NCBI RefSeq assembly: GCF_001651035.1
Contig: NZ_LXRG01000192.1
Coordinates: 310,001 to 374,000 of the forward strand
DNA from: Halomonas sp. ALS9
Lineage (GTDB): Bacteria; Pseudomonadota; Gammaproteobacteria; Pseudomonadales; Halomonadaceae
DNA: 64,000 bases
Reading direction: 5' to 3'
A program made the translations under genes and the position numbers. Shown in pieces: positions 34,950 through 43,160 of the stretch (the stretch's first letter is position 1; every line of letters begins with the position of its first letter). The notes beneath the pieces were generated by a model. It worked only from the letters and a program-made list of their open reading frames with translations, had not been told where the DNA came from and searched no databases.

Positions 34950-36224
34950 TTAGCTAAGCGCTTCCAGGGACTGCTCGATAATGCTGAGCCCTTCTTCCAA
35001 CACCGCAGACGACACCGTCAGCGGCACCAGAATACGGATGCTGTTGCCGTAGAAACCGCAAGAAAGCAGGATCAGGCCTTTCTCGCGGGCTTTGGCACAT
35101 AGCGCGCCAGTCATTTGCGTATCTGGCTTGCCGTGGCTGTCGAGCAGTTCAAACGCGGCCATGGCACCGAGTTGGCGGCCATGGGCTACGGCGGGGAAGC
35201 GTTCTTCCCATACCGCGAAACGCTCCGCCAGCATTTTGCCCATCTGCTCGCTGCGGGCGAGGATGTTTTCCTCTTCGATTACCTCGATCACCGCCAGCGC
35301 TGCGGCGCAGGAGAGCGGGTTGCCGCTGTAGGTGCCGCCTAGCGAATTGGGGCCAGAGGCGTCCATCACTTTGGCGCTACCCACCACGGCAGAAAGCGGC
35401 ATGCCGTTGGCCAGGCTCTTGGCGGTGGTGAGAATATCCGCCTCGATGCCGCTGTGTTCGAGGGCAAACAGCTTGCCGGTGCGGGCGAAGCCGGACTGCA
35501 CTTCGTCGGCGATTAGCAGAATGCCGTGCTCGTCACACAGTGCGCGTAGCGCTTTCAGGTAGTCCGGTGAGGCAATGTAGAAACCGCCTTCGCCTTGTAC
35601 CGGCTCAATCACGATGGCCGCCGTACGGTGCGGGGCGATATCGGTTTTGAACAGCGTACGAATGGCGTTGAGCGAGGCTTCTTCGCTGATGCCGTGCAGC
35701 GGGTTGGGGAACGGTGCGCGGAACACATCGCCCGGCATCGGGCCGAAGTCGTTCTTGTAGGGCAACACCTTGCCGGTCATCGCCAAGGTCATCATGGTGC
35801 GGCCATGGAAAGCACCGTCGAAGGTGATAATGCCGGTGCGGCCAGTGGCAGCGCGGGCAATCTTCACGGCGTTTTCCAGCGCTTCGGCACCGGTGTTGAC
35901 TAGCATCGCTTTACGCTCGGGGCCGCGTACCGGGCTCAGTTCACACAGCTTTTGGCACAGTTGCACGTAGGGCGCGTAGGAAATTACCGCCGCGCTGGTA
36001 TGCATCACTTTCTTGAGCTGCGCTTCTACCGCGGCGACGATTTTCGGGTGGCGGTGGCCCAGGTTCAGCACGCCAATACCGCCCGCAAAGTCGATCCAGC
36101 GGTTGCCGTCGGCGTCCCACAGTTCGGCGTTTTCAGCGCGCTCGGCAAACTGGGTAGTCGGCGTGGCGGCACCGTTGGCCACATAGCGGTTTTTTAGCTC
36201 GTTTAGTTCTTGGTTAGTCATCAT
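34950..36224 (-). CDS. gabT: 4-Aminobutyrate:2-oxoglutarate transaminase
   Basis: 424 aa class-III PLP aminotransferase. DFAGGIGVLNLGHRHP, NTGAEALENAVKIARA, LIADEVQSGFARTGKLFA and the PLP lysine in TTAKSLANGMPLSAVVG match GabT/PuuE. It converts GABA plus 2-oxoglutarate to succinate semialdehyde plus glutamate. Two adjacent ATGs (36224, 36221) share one weak AGAGAAC site. It follows gabD with an 8-nt gap and a permease upstream, forming a GABA-use unit with a divergent GabR-type regulator. It can also finish the GABA made by the puu genes. Confidence 0.93.
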   Translation of the reverse strand: MMTNQELNELKNRYVANGAATPTTQFAERAENAELWDADGNRWIDFAGGIGVLNLGHRHPKIVAAVEAQLKKVMHTSAAVISYAPYVQLCQKLCELSPVRGPERKAMLVNTGAEALENAVKIARAATGRTGIITFDGAFHGRTMMTLAMTGKVLPYKNDFGPMPGDVFRAPFPNPLHGISEEASLNAIRTLFKTDIAPHRTAAIVIEPVQGEGGFYIASPDYLKALRALCDEHGILLIADEVQSGFARTGKLFALEHSGIEADILTTAKSLANGMPLSAVVGSAKVMDASGPNSLGGTYSGNPLSCAAALAVIEVIEEENILARSEQMGKMLAERFAVWEERFPAVAHGRQLGAMAAFELLDSHGKPDTQMTGALCAKAREKGLILLSCGFYGNSIRILVPLTVSSAVLEEGLSIIEQSLEALS

Positions 36225-36232
36225 CGTTCTCT

Positions 36233-37684
36233 TTATAAACCGCCAACGCAGACGTATTTCAGTTCGGTAAACTCATCCAGCCCGTGGTGGGAGCCTTCGC
36301 GACCCAGCCCGGACTCTTTTACACCGCCAAACGGTGCAAGCTCGGTGGAGATCAGCCCTTCATTGACACCGACCATGCCGTACTCCAGCTGCTCCATGGT
36401 GTGCCAAATGCGGCGGTAGTCGGTGGCGTAGAAGTAGGCCGCGAGACCAAACGGCGTATCGTTGGCCATGGCGATGGCTTCTTCATCGCGCTGGAAGCGG
36501 AACACCGGCGCTACCGGGCCGAAGGTTTCTTCGTCGGCCACTGCCATCTTGGTGGTGACGTCGGCCAACACCGTGGGGGTAAAGAAGCGCTCACCTGCGG
36601 CGTGGGGCTTGCCACCACAGAGTAGCCGCGCGCCTTGGTTCAGCGCGTCGTCTACATGGCGCTGAACCTTGTCCACTGCCGCTTGGTTGATCAGCGGGCC
36701 GATGATGCTGCCTTCCGCGAGGCCATCGCCCACCTTTAGCGCATTCACACGCTCGGTTAGCTTGGCGACGAAGGTATCGTAAATACCGTCCTGCACCAGA
36801 AAGCGGTTGGTGCAAACACAGGTTTGCCCAGCGTTACGGAATTTGGAGGCAATCGCACCGTTAACCGCGGCATCCACATCGGCGTCGTCAAAGACGATAA
36901 ACGGCGCGTTGCCGCCCAGTTCCATGGCTGTTTTCTTCACCGTGCTGGCACACTGGGCCAGCAGGTGTTTGCCCACCGGCGTTGAACCGGTGAACGACAC
37001 TTTGCGCACCCGCGGATCAGTGGTGAGCACCTCACCTACCGCTGCCGGTTTTGAAGCGGTAATAACGTTAATGGTGCCTGCTGGCAGGCCTGCTTCTAAT
37101 GCTAGGTAAGCGGCTGCCAGCGCGGTGAGCGGCGTGGCTTCGGCGGGCTTGATGACCACGGTGCAGCCAGCAGCCAGGGCCGGCGCGCACTTACGGGTAA
37201 TCATCGCCAGCGGGAAGTTCCACGGGGTAATCGCAGCGACCACACCCACCGGTTCGCGCAGCACCAGCAGGCGTTTGTCAACACCGTGGCTGGGCAGGGT
37301 TTCACCGGCCATGCGCTTAGCTTCTTCGGCGAAGAACTCGATAAATGAGGCGCCGTAGACCACTTCACCTTTGGCTTCTGCCAGCGGCTTGCCCTGCTCT
37401 AAGGTCATCAGGCGAGCCAGGTCATCGGCGTGCTCAATAATCAGTTCAAACCAGCGACGCAGTACCGCCGAGCGCTGCTTCACTGGGGTCGCGCGCCAGC
37501 TGGCACCGGCGTTATAAGCGGCGGCCACTGCGTCACGGGCATCATCCGCGCCCATGTCGGCTACGCGGGCAATCGTTTCGCCGGTGGCGGGATTATCGAC
37601 CGCAAATGTCTGTTTCCCTGCGCGCCACTCATCGCCGATCAGGCCAGCGACGCCATCGTGCAACCACTGTTCAATAAAGCTCAT
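36233..37684 (-). CDS. gabD: Succinate-semialdehyde dehydrogenase (NADP-type)
   Basis: 483 aa ALDH. TPWNFPLAMITRK, FTGSTPVGK, the glutamate in MELGGNAPFIVFDDAD and the catalytic Cys in NAGQTCVCTNRFLVQ are all present, and the CVC pair is typical for GabD. It oxidises succinate semialdehyde to succinate. AGGAGA precedes ATG 37684. Middle gene of permease-gabD-gabT. Confidence 0.94.
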   Translation of the reverse strand: MSFIEQWLHDGVAGLIGDEWRAGKQTFAVDNPATGETIARVADMGADDARDAVAAAYNAGASWRATPVKQRSAVLRRWFELIIEHADDLARLMTLEQGKPLAEAKGEVVYGASFIEFFAEEAKRMAGETLPSHGVDKRLLVLREPVGVVAAITPWNFPLAMITRKCAPALAAGCTVVIKPAEATPLTALAAAYLALEAGLPAGTINVITASKPAAVGEVLTTDPRVRKVSFTGSTPVGKHLLAQCASTVKKTAMELGGNAPFIVFDDADVDAAVNGAIASKFRNAGQTCVCTNRFLVQDGIYDTFVAKLTERVNALKVGDGLAEGSIIGPLINQAAVDKVQRHVDDALNQGARLLCGGKPHAAGERFFTPTVLADVTTKMAVADEETFGPVAPVFRFQRDEEAIAMANDTPFGLAAYFYATDYRRIWHTMEQLEYGMVGVNEGLISTELAPFGGVKESGLGREGSHHGLDEFTELKYVCVGGL

Positions 37685-37714
37685 ATTATTCTCCTGAGTA
37701 ACGCTGTTAGAGGC

Positions 37715-39130
37715 TTACAGATCCACTTTCATATGGCGGTCGCTGTACTCACGCCCGTAGGTGCGCAGTGCATGCACATACAGCACAATGCCTAGCGCCG
37801 CCCAACCAGCAAAAATAGTCCACTCCGCACCGCTTAGCGCCGCAGGGCTACCCGGTAGGTAGAGGCATGCCATTCCAAAGGACAGAATGATGGCTAGGGT
37901 GCCGCACAGTTTGCCGTTACTCACTTTGAATGGGCGGGGCATATCCGGCTCGCGCACCCGAAGCACCACAAAGGAGATCGCCACAAACAGGTAGGCCAAA
38001 ACGATGCCTAAGCCACCGGCGTTAACGATCCACACCAGCGCCGGGCGTCCAAAGAAGGGCGCGATGCAGGAGAGAAAACCCATCATAAAGATGGCATTGG
38101 TCGGGGTTCTGTAGCGCGGGTGCAGCTTGGCGAATGGGGCAGGCAGCATACCGGCTTTCGCCAGCGCGTAAATCGCCCGAGAGCCGCCAATGTAGAAGGC
38201 ATTCCAGCTGGTAATGATCCCCGCAATACCCGCCATGACCATTAAGTTGCTAGCCCACGCGGCGTTAAACAGCGAGCCCATGGCATCCGGCACGCTGAGC
38301 GAGCTTGCCGCCAACTCATCACTATTGAGTGCCAAGCTGGTGGCCAGAATAATCAGCGCGTACCAGACCACCGCCAGGATGACTGACATCATCAGTACTT
38401 TGCCGATGGCTTTATAGGGGAGGTTAATCTCTTCAGCGGCCTGAGGGATAACGTCAAAACCCACAAACAGGAACGGCACCATGACCAGCACCGCCACAAT
38501 TCCCGCGACCACGCCGGTATCGGCCTGGGTGAACAGCGGCATCATGTTGATGGTTTCGCCTTCAAACAGCGAACCGGTGACAAACATCACCCCCACCAGC
38601 AGAATTAATCCGGTGACAACTTTTTGCAGCAGCGCAGCGGTGGTCACGCCGAAGTAGTTAATGACCATCATGGCCAGCGAACCGCCCACGCCTACCGCGA
38701 CCCAAGTGGCTTTAACTTCCCACCCGGCAATTGTCCAGAGGTGGCCAACGGCGTAGTTGGGCGCCAAGTGCTCGATAACCGTGGGCAGGGCGACGGCTTC
38801 AAAAGCCACCACGCTTAAGTAGCCTAGAATAATTGCCCACGTGCACAAAAATGAAGGCAAGTGGCCTAAAGCGCGGTAGCTGTAAACGTGCTCGCCACCG
38901 ACTTTGGGCATCGCAGCGGCCAGCTCTGCATAGGTAAGGCCGACCAAGACAATCGCTAAGCCACCGATAATAAACGCTATAATGGCACCTAGACTGCCAG
39001 CGGATTGAATCGCTGTGCCGGTCAGTACAATCCAGCCCCAGCCGATCATCGCGCCGAAAGCTAGCGCTAATACATCGCCACGGGCCAATACCCGGACGAG
39101 CCCTTCCTGTTCTGATGAGGGAGTAGTCAT
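37715..39130 (-). CDS. APC-superfamily amino acid/GABA permease
   Basis: 471 aa with 12 hydrophobic segments, starting with GDVLALAFGAMIGWGWIVLTG, the APC unwound-helix motif. It resembles amino acid/polyamine permeases such as those for GABA, putrescine or ethanolamine. First gene of the unit with gabD (30-nt gap) and gabT, so GABA uptake is the likely role (inference). AGGA precedes the ATG at 39130. The divergent GabR-like regulator probably controls it. Confidence 0.88.
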   Translation of the reverse strand: MTTPSSEQEGLVRVLARGDVLALAFGAMIGWGWIVLTGTAIQSAGSLGAIIAFIIGGLAIVLVGLTYAELAAAMPKVGGEHVYSYRALGHLPSFLCTWAIILGYLSVVAFEAVALPTVIEHLAPNYAVGHLWTIAGWEVKATWVAVGVGGSLAMMVINYFGVTTAALLQKVVTGLILLVGVMFVTGSLFEGETINMMPLFTQADTGVVAGIVAVLVMVPFLFVGFDVIPQAAEEINLPYKAIGKVLMMSVILAVVWYALIILATSLALNSDELAASSLSVPDAMGSLFNAAWASNLMVMAGIAGIITSWNAFYIGGSRAIYALAKAGMLPAPFAKLHPRYRTPTNAIFMMGFLSCIAPFFGRPALVWIVNAGGLGIVLAYLFVAISFVVLRVREPDMPRPFKVSNGKLCGTLAIILSFGMACLYLPGSPAALSGAEWTIFAGWAALGIVLYVHALRTYGREYSDRHMKVDL

Positions 39131-39202
39131 TGTAGAGTGTCCTGCGAGTTATTGGATGTTGTCGTTGGCGCTCAGGGGCGCAGTATCCTGATCCTGATTA
39201 AC

Positions 39203-39221
39203 GACCGCGTTTTAAACGGTC
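39203..39221. promoter_or_regulatory. Inverted repeat in the gab control region
   Basis: GACCG and CGGTC flank a 9-nt AT-rich centre. It lies close to the permease gene start and may belong to its promoter or operator. Confidence 0.35.
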
Positions 39222-39273
39222 TTACTAAACAAGATAGCAACACGCTAGCAGGCGGGAGAGAAAACGCGAATGC

Positions 39274-39307
39274 ACCACTTTTAGGTTCGACTAGACCACT
39301 TTTTAGG
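39274..39307 (+). promoter_or_regulatory. Paired direct repeats, candidate GabR/MocR operator
   Basis: ACCACTTTTAGG at 39274 and ACCACTTTTTAGG at 39295 start 21 bp apart, two helical turns. MocR-type regulators such as GabR and PdxR often bind direct repeats between themselves and a divergent target, which is exactly this setting. A small GCACC-GAAAG-GGTGC hairpin follows at 39309-39323. Confidence 0.55.
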
Positions 39308-39393
39308 CGCACCGAAAGGGTGCAATATTTTCCTACTGCTTTCGTCTAAGAGCCCGTCGTTAGCGGGTCAAGCGGGATTAAGGAGGCATTCAG

Positions 39394-40812
39394 ATGAATC
39401 GCAAGGAGGTCGTGCACCAACTTGTACAACTTTATGCACTCCAGCCGGAGCGGTTGAGTAAACAGGTGCGTATTGAGCAAGCCTTGCGCCAAGCCATTAC
39501 CCAGCAGTGGCCTTCCGGGCTGCGGCTGCCCTCTCACCGCCAGTTGGCGGATGCCTTGGGCGTTGCTCGCCAAACCCTGGCGCTGGCGATCCATACGCTA
39601 CTCGCAGAGGCACTGCTTAAAACCGCCCATGGTCAAGGCACCTGGACGTGTAGGCCGGTTACGCCCACTCTTCCCCTGCGTGGCAATGCGCAGCTCTCCT
39701 CGCGCGCCCAGCGGGTATTGGATGGCCCCGGCGCGAGCATGATCCAAAGTGGCGCCTTCGTGCCTGGCATTCCTGATATTGCCCAGTTCCCGATGCGTAA
39801 ATGGCGGCAGCTATACGCCAGCGTGACAGTGCCGCAAAACGCCCTACTGCTCTCCTACTCCACCGGTGGCTACGGGCCGTTAAAGCGCGCGATCCGCGAT
39901 TTTTTGGCGCGCTGGCGCAATATCAATTGCGACACAGAACAGATCATCATCACCGACGGCACCCATAACGGCATTGAGCTATGCGCCGTGGCGTTGGCCG
40001 ATGTGGGTGACACCGTTGCCATGGAGTCGCCGTGCTACTGGGGCGCGCGCAATGTCTTTACCGCCGCAGGTTTGGAAATCGAACCCGTAGCGTGGCTGCC
40101 AGGCCAGGGACATTCCCTTCCGCCTGCTTCTGGCCCGGTCAAACTGGCCTACCTGACCGGCTCGCACCATTACCCGCTTAGCGTGCCTACCAGCGCGGTG
40201 GATAAACAGCGCTTATGTAATGCCTTAGCGCCTGATTATATTGTCGAAGATGATTACGAATTTAACCGCGATGACCACCCTAACCTGCTCTTCGACCCAC
40301 ACTCGGAGTCTCACTTGCTGGTAGGCTCGTTTTCCAAGATGATGTTTCCAGGCCTGCGCTTAGGTTATTTAGTCGTTCCGCACCACTTAGCGGGACCAAT
40401 GAACCGCCTACGTAGCGAGCTCTTCCGCGAAGGGCGCATGCTTGATCAGGCCGTGCTGGCACAGTTTATTTTTGATGGCGATTTGGATGCCTGGTGTCGA
40501 CGCATTCAGCGCGACTACTTAGGGCGCCAACAGGTGCTGCATGATCAACTGCGCTCGCTGCCGCAGGTGCGCCGCGTTTCGCCGCCGAGCAACGCCATCA
40601 GCTTATGCGTGGAATTTGAACCGCATATCAATGACGTGCAGATTGCTCAAACGCTGTTAAAAGAGCATTTGATTGTCCGCCCATTAAGCCCGGTATGCGC
40701 AAAGGGCGACTCACGTTCTGGGCTCGTGATGGGCGTGGGTATGCTTTCGGGTGAAACCTTAGTGCGCGAGGCCCAGCGGCTAAGGCGCTGCTTAGAGGCG
40801 CTGCTCCGCTAG
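39394..40812 (+). CDS. MocR-type PLP-dependent regulator, GabR-like
   Basis: 472 aa. An N-terminal GntR winged helix (about residues 8-80; LPSHRQLADALGVARQTLAL) is fused to an aminotransferase-I domain with the PLP lysine in GSFSKMMFPGLRLGY and DYEFNRDD. In this family PLP and the amine effector (GABA in GabR) form an external aldimine that switches DNA binding. Very strong AAGGAGG ribosome-binding site. Divergent to permease-gabD-gabT, hence GabR rather than PdxR is favoured. Confidence 0.88.
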   Translation: MNRKEVVHQLVQLYALQPERLSKQVRIEQALRQAITQQWPSGLRLPSHRQLADALGVARQTLALAIHTLLAEALLKTAHGQGTWTCRPVTPTLPLRGNAQLSSRAQRVLDGPGASMIQSGAFVPGIPDIAQFPMRKWRQLYASVTVPQNALLLSYSTGGYGPLKRAIRDFLARWRNINCDTEQIIITDGTHNGIELCAVALADVGDTVAMESPCYWGARNVFTAAGLEIEPVAWLPGQGHSLPPASGPVKLAYLTGSHHYPLSVPTSAVDKQRLCNALAPDYIVEDDYEFNRDDHPNLLFDPHSESHLLVGSFSKMMFPGLRLGYLVVPHHLAGPMNRLRSELFREGRMLDQAVLAQFIFDGDLDAWCRRIQRDYLGRQQVLHDQLRSLPQVRRVSPPSNAISLCVEFEPHINDVQIAQTLLKEHLIVRPLSPVCAKGDSRSGLVMGVGMLSGETLVREAQRLRRCLEALLR

Positions 40813-40857
40813 TCGGCTGGGTTACTCAGCAGTTCTTGTGGAACATTAATCACACAG

Positions 40858-40894
40858 CTTATCCACAAGCTCTCAATAACTTATTCACAAGCTC
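40858..40894 (+). repeat. Two 15-bp repeats each containing a DnaA-box sequence
   Basis: CTTATCCACAAGCTC (40858-40872) and CTTATTCACAAGCTC (40880-40894) differ at one base and start 22 bp apart on the same strand. They hold TTATCCACA, the perfect E. coli DnaA box, and TTATTCACA, a common variant. They lie in the leader of the transglycosylase lipoprotein gene. Confidence 0.6.
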
Positions 40895-40927
40895 CTATCT
40901 AGAAGAGCTTACCTATAAGGACATTTT

Positions 40928-41620
40928 ATGCGTCACCCTGTTGATAGTTTGACTGCTTTCACCTCGCCCTTTCTCCCGCCGGCTGCCTCTACATTACGCT
41001 TGTGGCTAACGCTGAGCTTCGTGCTACTCCTGTCTGGCTGCGCCACCTTTGCGCCCAACCCTCCCCAGGATCAAAGCAATATCTGCGAAATATTCCGCGA
41101 GCAGCCCAGCTGGTACGACTATGCCCAGGAATCAGAGGAGAAGTGGGGCACGCCGATCGCCACCCAGATGTCTTTTATTCAGCAGGAGTCATCGTTTCGC
41201 AGCCATGTCCGCCCAGACCGCAAATACTACCTGGGCTTTATCCCCGGCCCACGCCCCTCTTCTGCTAAGGGCTACGCCCAGGCCCAAGACCCAGTGTGGG
41301 AAGAGTATGAGGATCAAGCGGGCAGCCTGTTTGCCCGGCGTACCCATATGAAACACGCCACCGATTTTATTGGCTGGTACAACCGCCGCTCCCAGCAGCA
41401 GGCAGGTATATCGCTCAGCAATCCTGAGCATCTCTACTACGCCTACCACGAAGGCGCAGGCGGCTACCAACGAGGCACTTACCGTGGCAAGCCTCATGTA
41501 TTGAGTGCGGGCAGACAAGTAGCCGCCCGCACGAACCGCTATCAATCCCAGCTCAACACCTGCGAAGCAGAGTTTCAGTGCCGCAAGTTTTATCAGGTCT
41601 GGCCGTTTTGCCGTAGTTAA
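40928..41620 (+). CDS. Lipoprotein with lytic-transglycosylase (SLT-like) domain
   Basis: 230 aa. A long N-region and hydrophobic stretch end in the lipobox LLSGC, so the mature protein would start at Cys38 and be lipid-anchored. The domain has the probable catalytic Glu in MSFIQQESSFRSHV, then SSAKGYAQAQDPVW and YYAYHEGAGGY, features of SLT-type transglycosylases. It should cleave peptidoglycan glycan strands. AAGGA precedes the ATG. Followed 11 nt later by the TauE-type gene. Confidence 0.82.
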   Translation: MRHPVDSLTAFTSPFLPPAASTLRLWLTLSFVLLLSGCATFAPNPPQDQSNICEIFREQPSWYDYAQESEEKWGTPIATQMSFIQQESSFRSHVRPDRKYYLGFIPGPRPSSAKGYAQAQDPVWEEYEDQAGSLFARRTHMKHATDFIGWYNRRSQQQAGISLSNPEHLYYAYHEGAGGYQRGTYRGKPHVLSAGRQVAARTNRYQSQLNTCEAEFQCRKFYQVWPFCRS

Positions 41621-41631
41621 GGGGTTTAACA

Positions 41632-42372
41632 ATGTCACTATGGATAGGTGCGGCACTGGTTAGCGTGGTGTTTTTCACCTCGATGCTCTCCGGTGTGTTT
41701 GGCATGGCAGGCGGTTTGGTACTGCTATGGTTTCTGCTGCTGATCTTTCCCGCGGGCACGGCGATGGCGGTGCACGGCGTGATACAGCTCACCGCGAATG
41801 GATCACGAGCGTGGCTATCGCGGCGCTTTATTGTCTGGCGTATCGTCGCTTTTATGACGCTGGGCGTGCTGAGCGCCGCGGGCCTGCTGGTGCTATTTAA
41901 CTACAGCCCCAATGCCGCCAGCGTATCGATTTTGATTGGCCTAATGCCGATTTTGGTATGGATGCCCAAGCGCTGGTTTCACCTGGATGCCAACCGCGCC
42001 AGTCATGCGCTATGTTGCGGGATTGCTTCTGGCGGATTGACGATTGCCGCCGGGGTTTCCGGGCCGCTAATCGATATATTCTTTGTGCGCTCACGCATGG
42101 ATCGCCGCCAAGTCGTGGCCACCAAGGCGATGATTCAGGTAGTGGCCCACAGCATTAAGATCATCTTCTACCTGGGCGCCGCCATGGCGCTTAGCGCCGG
42201 CGAATGGGGCATTGTGCTCCTAGCGGCACCATTTGCGATCTTTGGCACCCACACCGGCAACCGCATTTTACACCGCCTCACCGATGCCAACTTCCGCATC
42301 TGGACGCGCTGGATCGTTACTGGCATTGGGGTCTTTTACTTCTTTCAGGGGATATTCCTGCTTACTCGCTAG
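41632..42372 (+). CDS. TauE/SafE family sulfite/organosulfonate exporter-like permease
   Basis: 246 aa with about eight hydrophobic segments. The family's duplicated motif appears as SGVFGMAGGLVLLW near the N-terminus and GIASGGLTIAAGVSGPLIDIFF in the middle. Members export sulfite, sulfoacetate or other anions; the substrate here is unknown. AAGGGG precedes the ATG. A degenerate copy of its last codons is found at 51928-51991, on the far side of the puu block. Confidence 0.82.
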   Translation: MSLWIGAALVSVVFFTSMLSGVFGMAGGLVLLWFLLLIFPAGTAMAVHGVIQLTANGSRAWLSRRFIVWRIVAFMTLGVLSAAGLLVLFNYSPNAASVSILIGLMPILVWMPKRWFHLDANRASHALCCGIASGGLTIAAGVSGPLIDIFFVRSRMDRRQVVATKAMIQVVAHSIKIIFYLGAAMALSAGEWGIVLLAAPFAIFGTHTGNRILHRLTDANFRIWTRWIVTGIGVFYFFQGIFLLTR

Positions 42373-42446
42373 CGTTGAGGCAGTGCCCAAACGATTTGCA
42401 CGACATCATTACTGCGACAATTGCCGCACAATACAAACCAGTAATA

Positions 42447-42998
42447 TCAGAACGCCTTACCTGGCGTAGCGCAGCTAATGATTTTGCAGGGAACATCGCC
42501 AATGTTTCTGAAACGGTGCGGAGTGCTTGTCTTGAAATAGTATGACTCACCTGGCCCTAAGCGCCTCGTACTGCTTCCCACAATGATTTCAATCTCACCT
42601 TCCACGACAAAACCAGCCTCTTCACCATAGTGAGTAATCATGGCTTGCCCAGTATCAGCACCCGGTAAATAGCGCTCAACCATAAAAGCCAAGGCGCGAT
42701 TAGGACGATTTGCCCCGACAAGTTTGAAAGAGATATCACCAGAGGCAATATCAACCAAATCATCCGCCGAATAGAAAACCTGCTCCTGACTATCCAGATC
42801 CATGGTAAAAAAATCACCGACGCTCATAGAGAAGGCGTTTAGGATTTTCTTCAGGGAACTGACGGATGGGCTAACTTTTCCTTGCTCTATTAGCGAAAGA
42901 CTTGAGTGAGTAACCCCACATAACTTTGCTAGTTCACGCTGCGAAATCCCTCGCTGCTTGCGCAGTGAGCGCAAGCTCGCACCCACGTCATCCGACAT
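42447..42998 (-). CDS. puuR: XRE-family regulator with cupin domain, PuuR-like
   Basis: 183 aa. An N-terminal HTH_3 (LRSLRKQRGISQRELAKLCG, then VTHSSLSLIEQGKVSPSVSSL) is joined to a C-terminal cupin (EEAGFVVEGEIEII, LGPGESYYFKTSTPHRFRNIG). This is the PuuR layout; PuuR represses putrescine-use genes. ATG 42998 has GGGAG upstream; a TTG at 43019 is the only longer start. It is the first gene of the puu block, next to nhaC and the aldehyde dehydrogenase. Confidence 0.86.
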   Translation of the reverse strand: MSDDVGASLRSLRKQRGISQRELAKLCGVTHSSLSLIEQGKVSPSVSSLKKILNAFSMSVGDFFTMDLDSQEQVFYSADDLVDIASGDISFKLVGANRPNRALAFMVERYLPGADTGQAMITHYGEEAGFVVEGEIEIIVGSSTRRLGPGESYYFKTSTPHRFRNIGDVPCKIISCATPGKAF

Positions 42999-43064
42999 GC
43001 TTTTTTCACTCCCAATCAATACGTGAATTACGTTGTTGGTCTATTGACGGGCACATAATAGCGC

Positions 43065-43088
43065 AAAAAAAACCCCACGGCTGTGGGG
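43065..43088 (-). terminator. Intrinsic terminator after the NhaC gene
   Basis: On the minus strand, CCCCAC pairs with GTGGGG around a 4-nt loop, followed by T8. It lies 73 nt past the NhaC stop and separates it from puuR. Confidence 0.9.
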
Positions 43089-43160
43089 CAAAAACTTAAT
43101 TAAAAGAGCGCTTGCTACAAAAGATAATTCGCTTAGTCGGTGTATATCGCCGTGGTCAAC

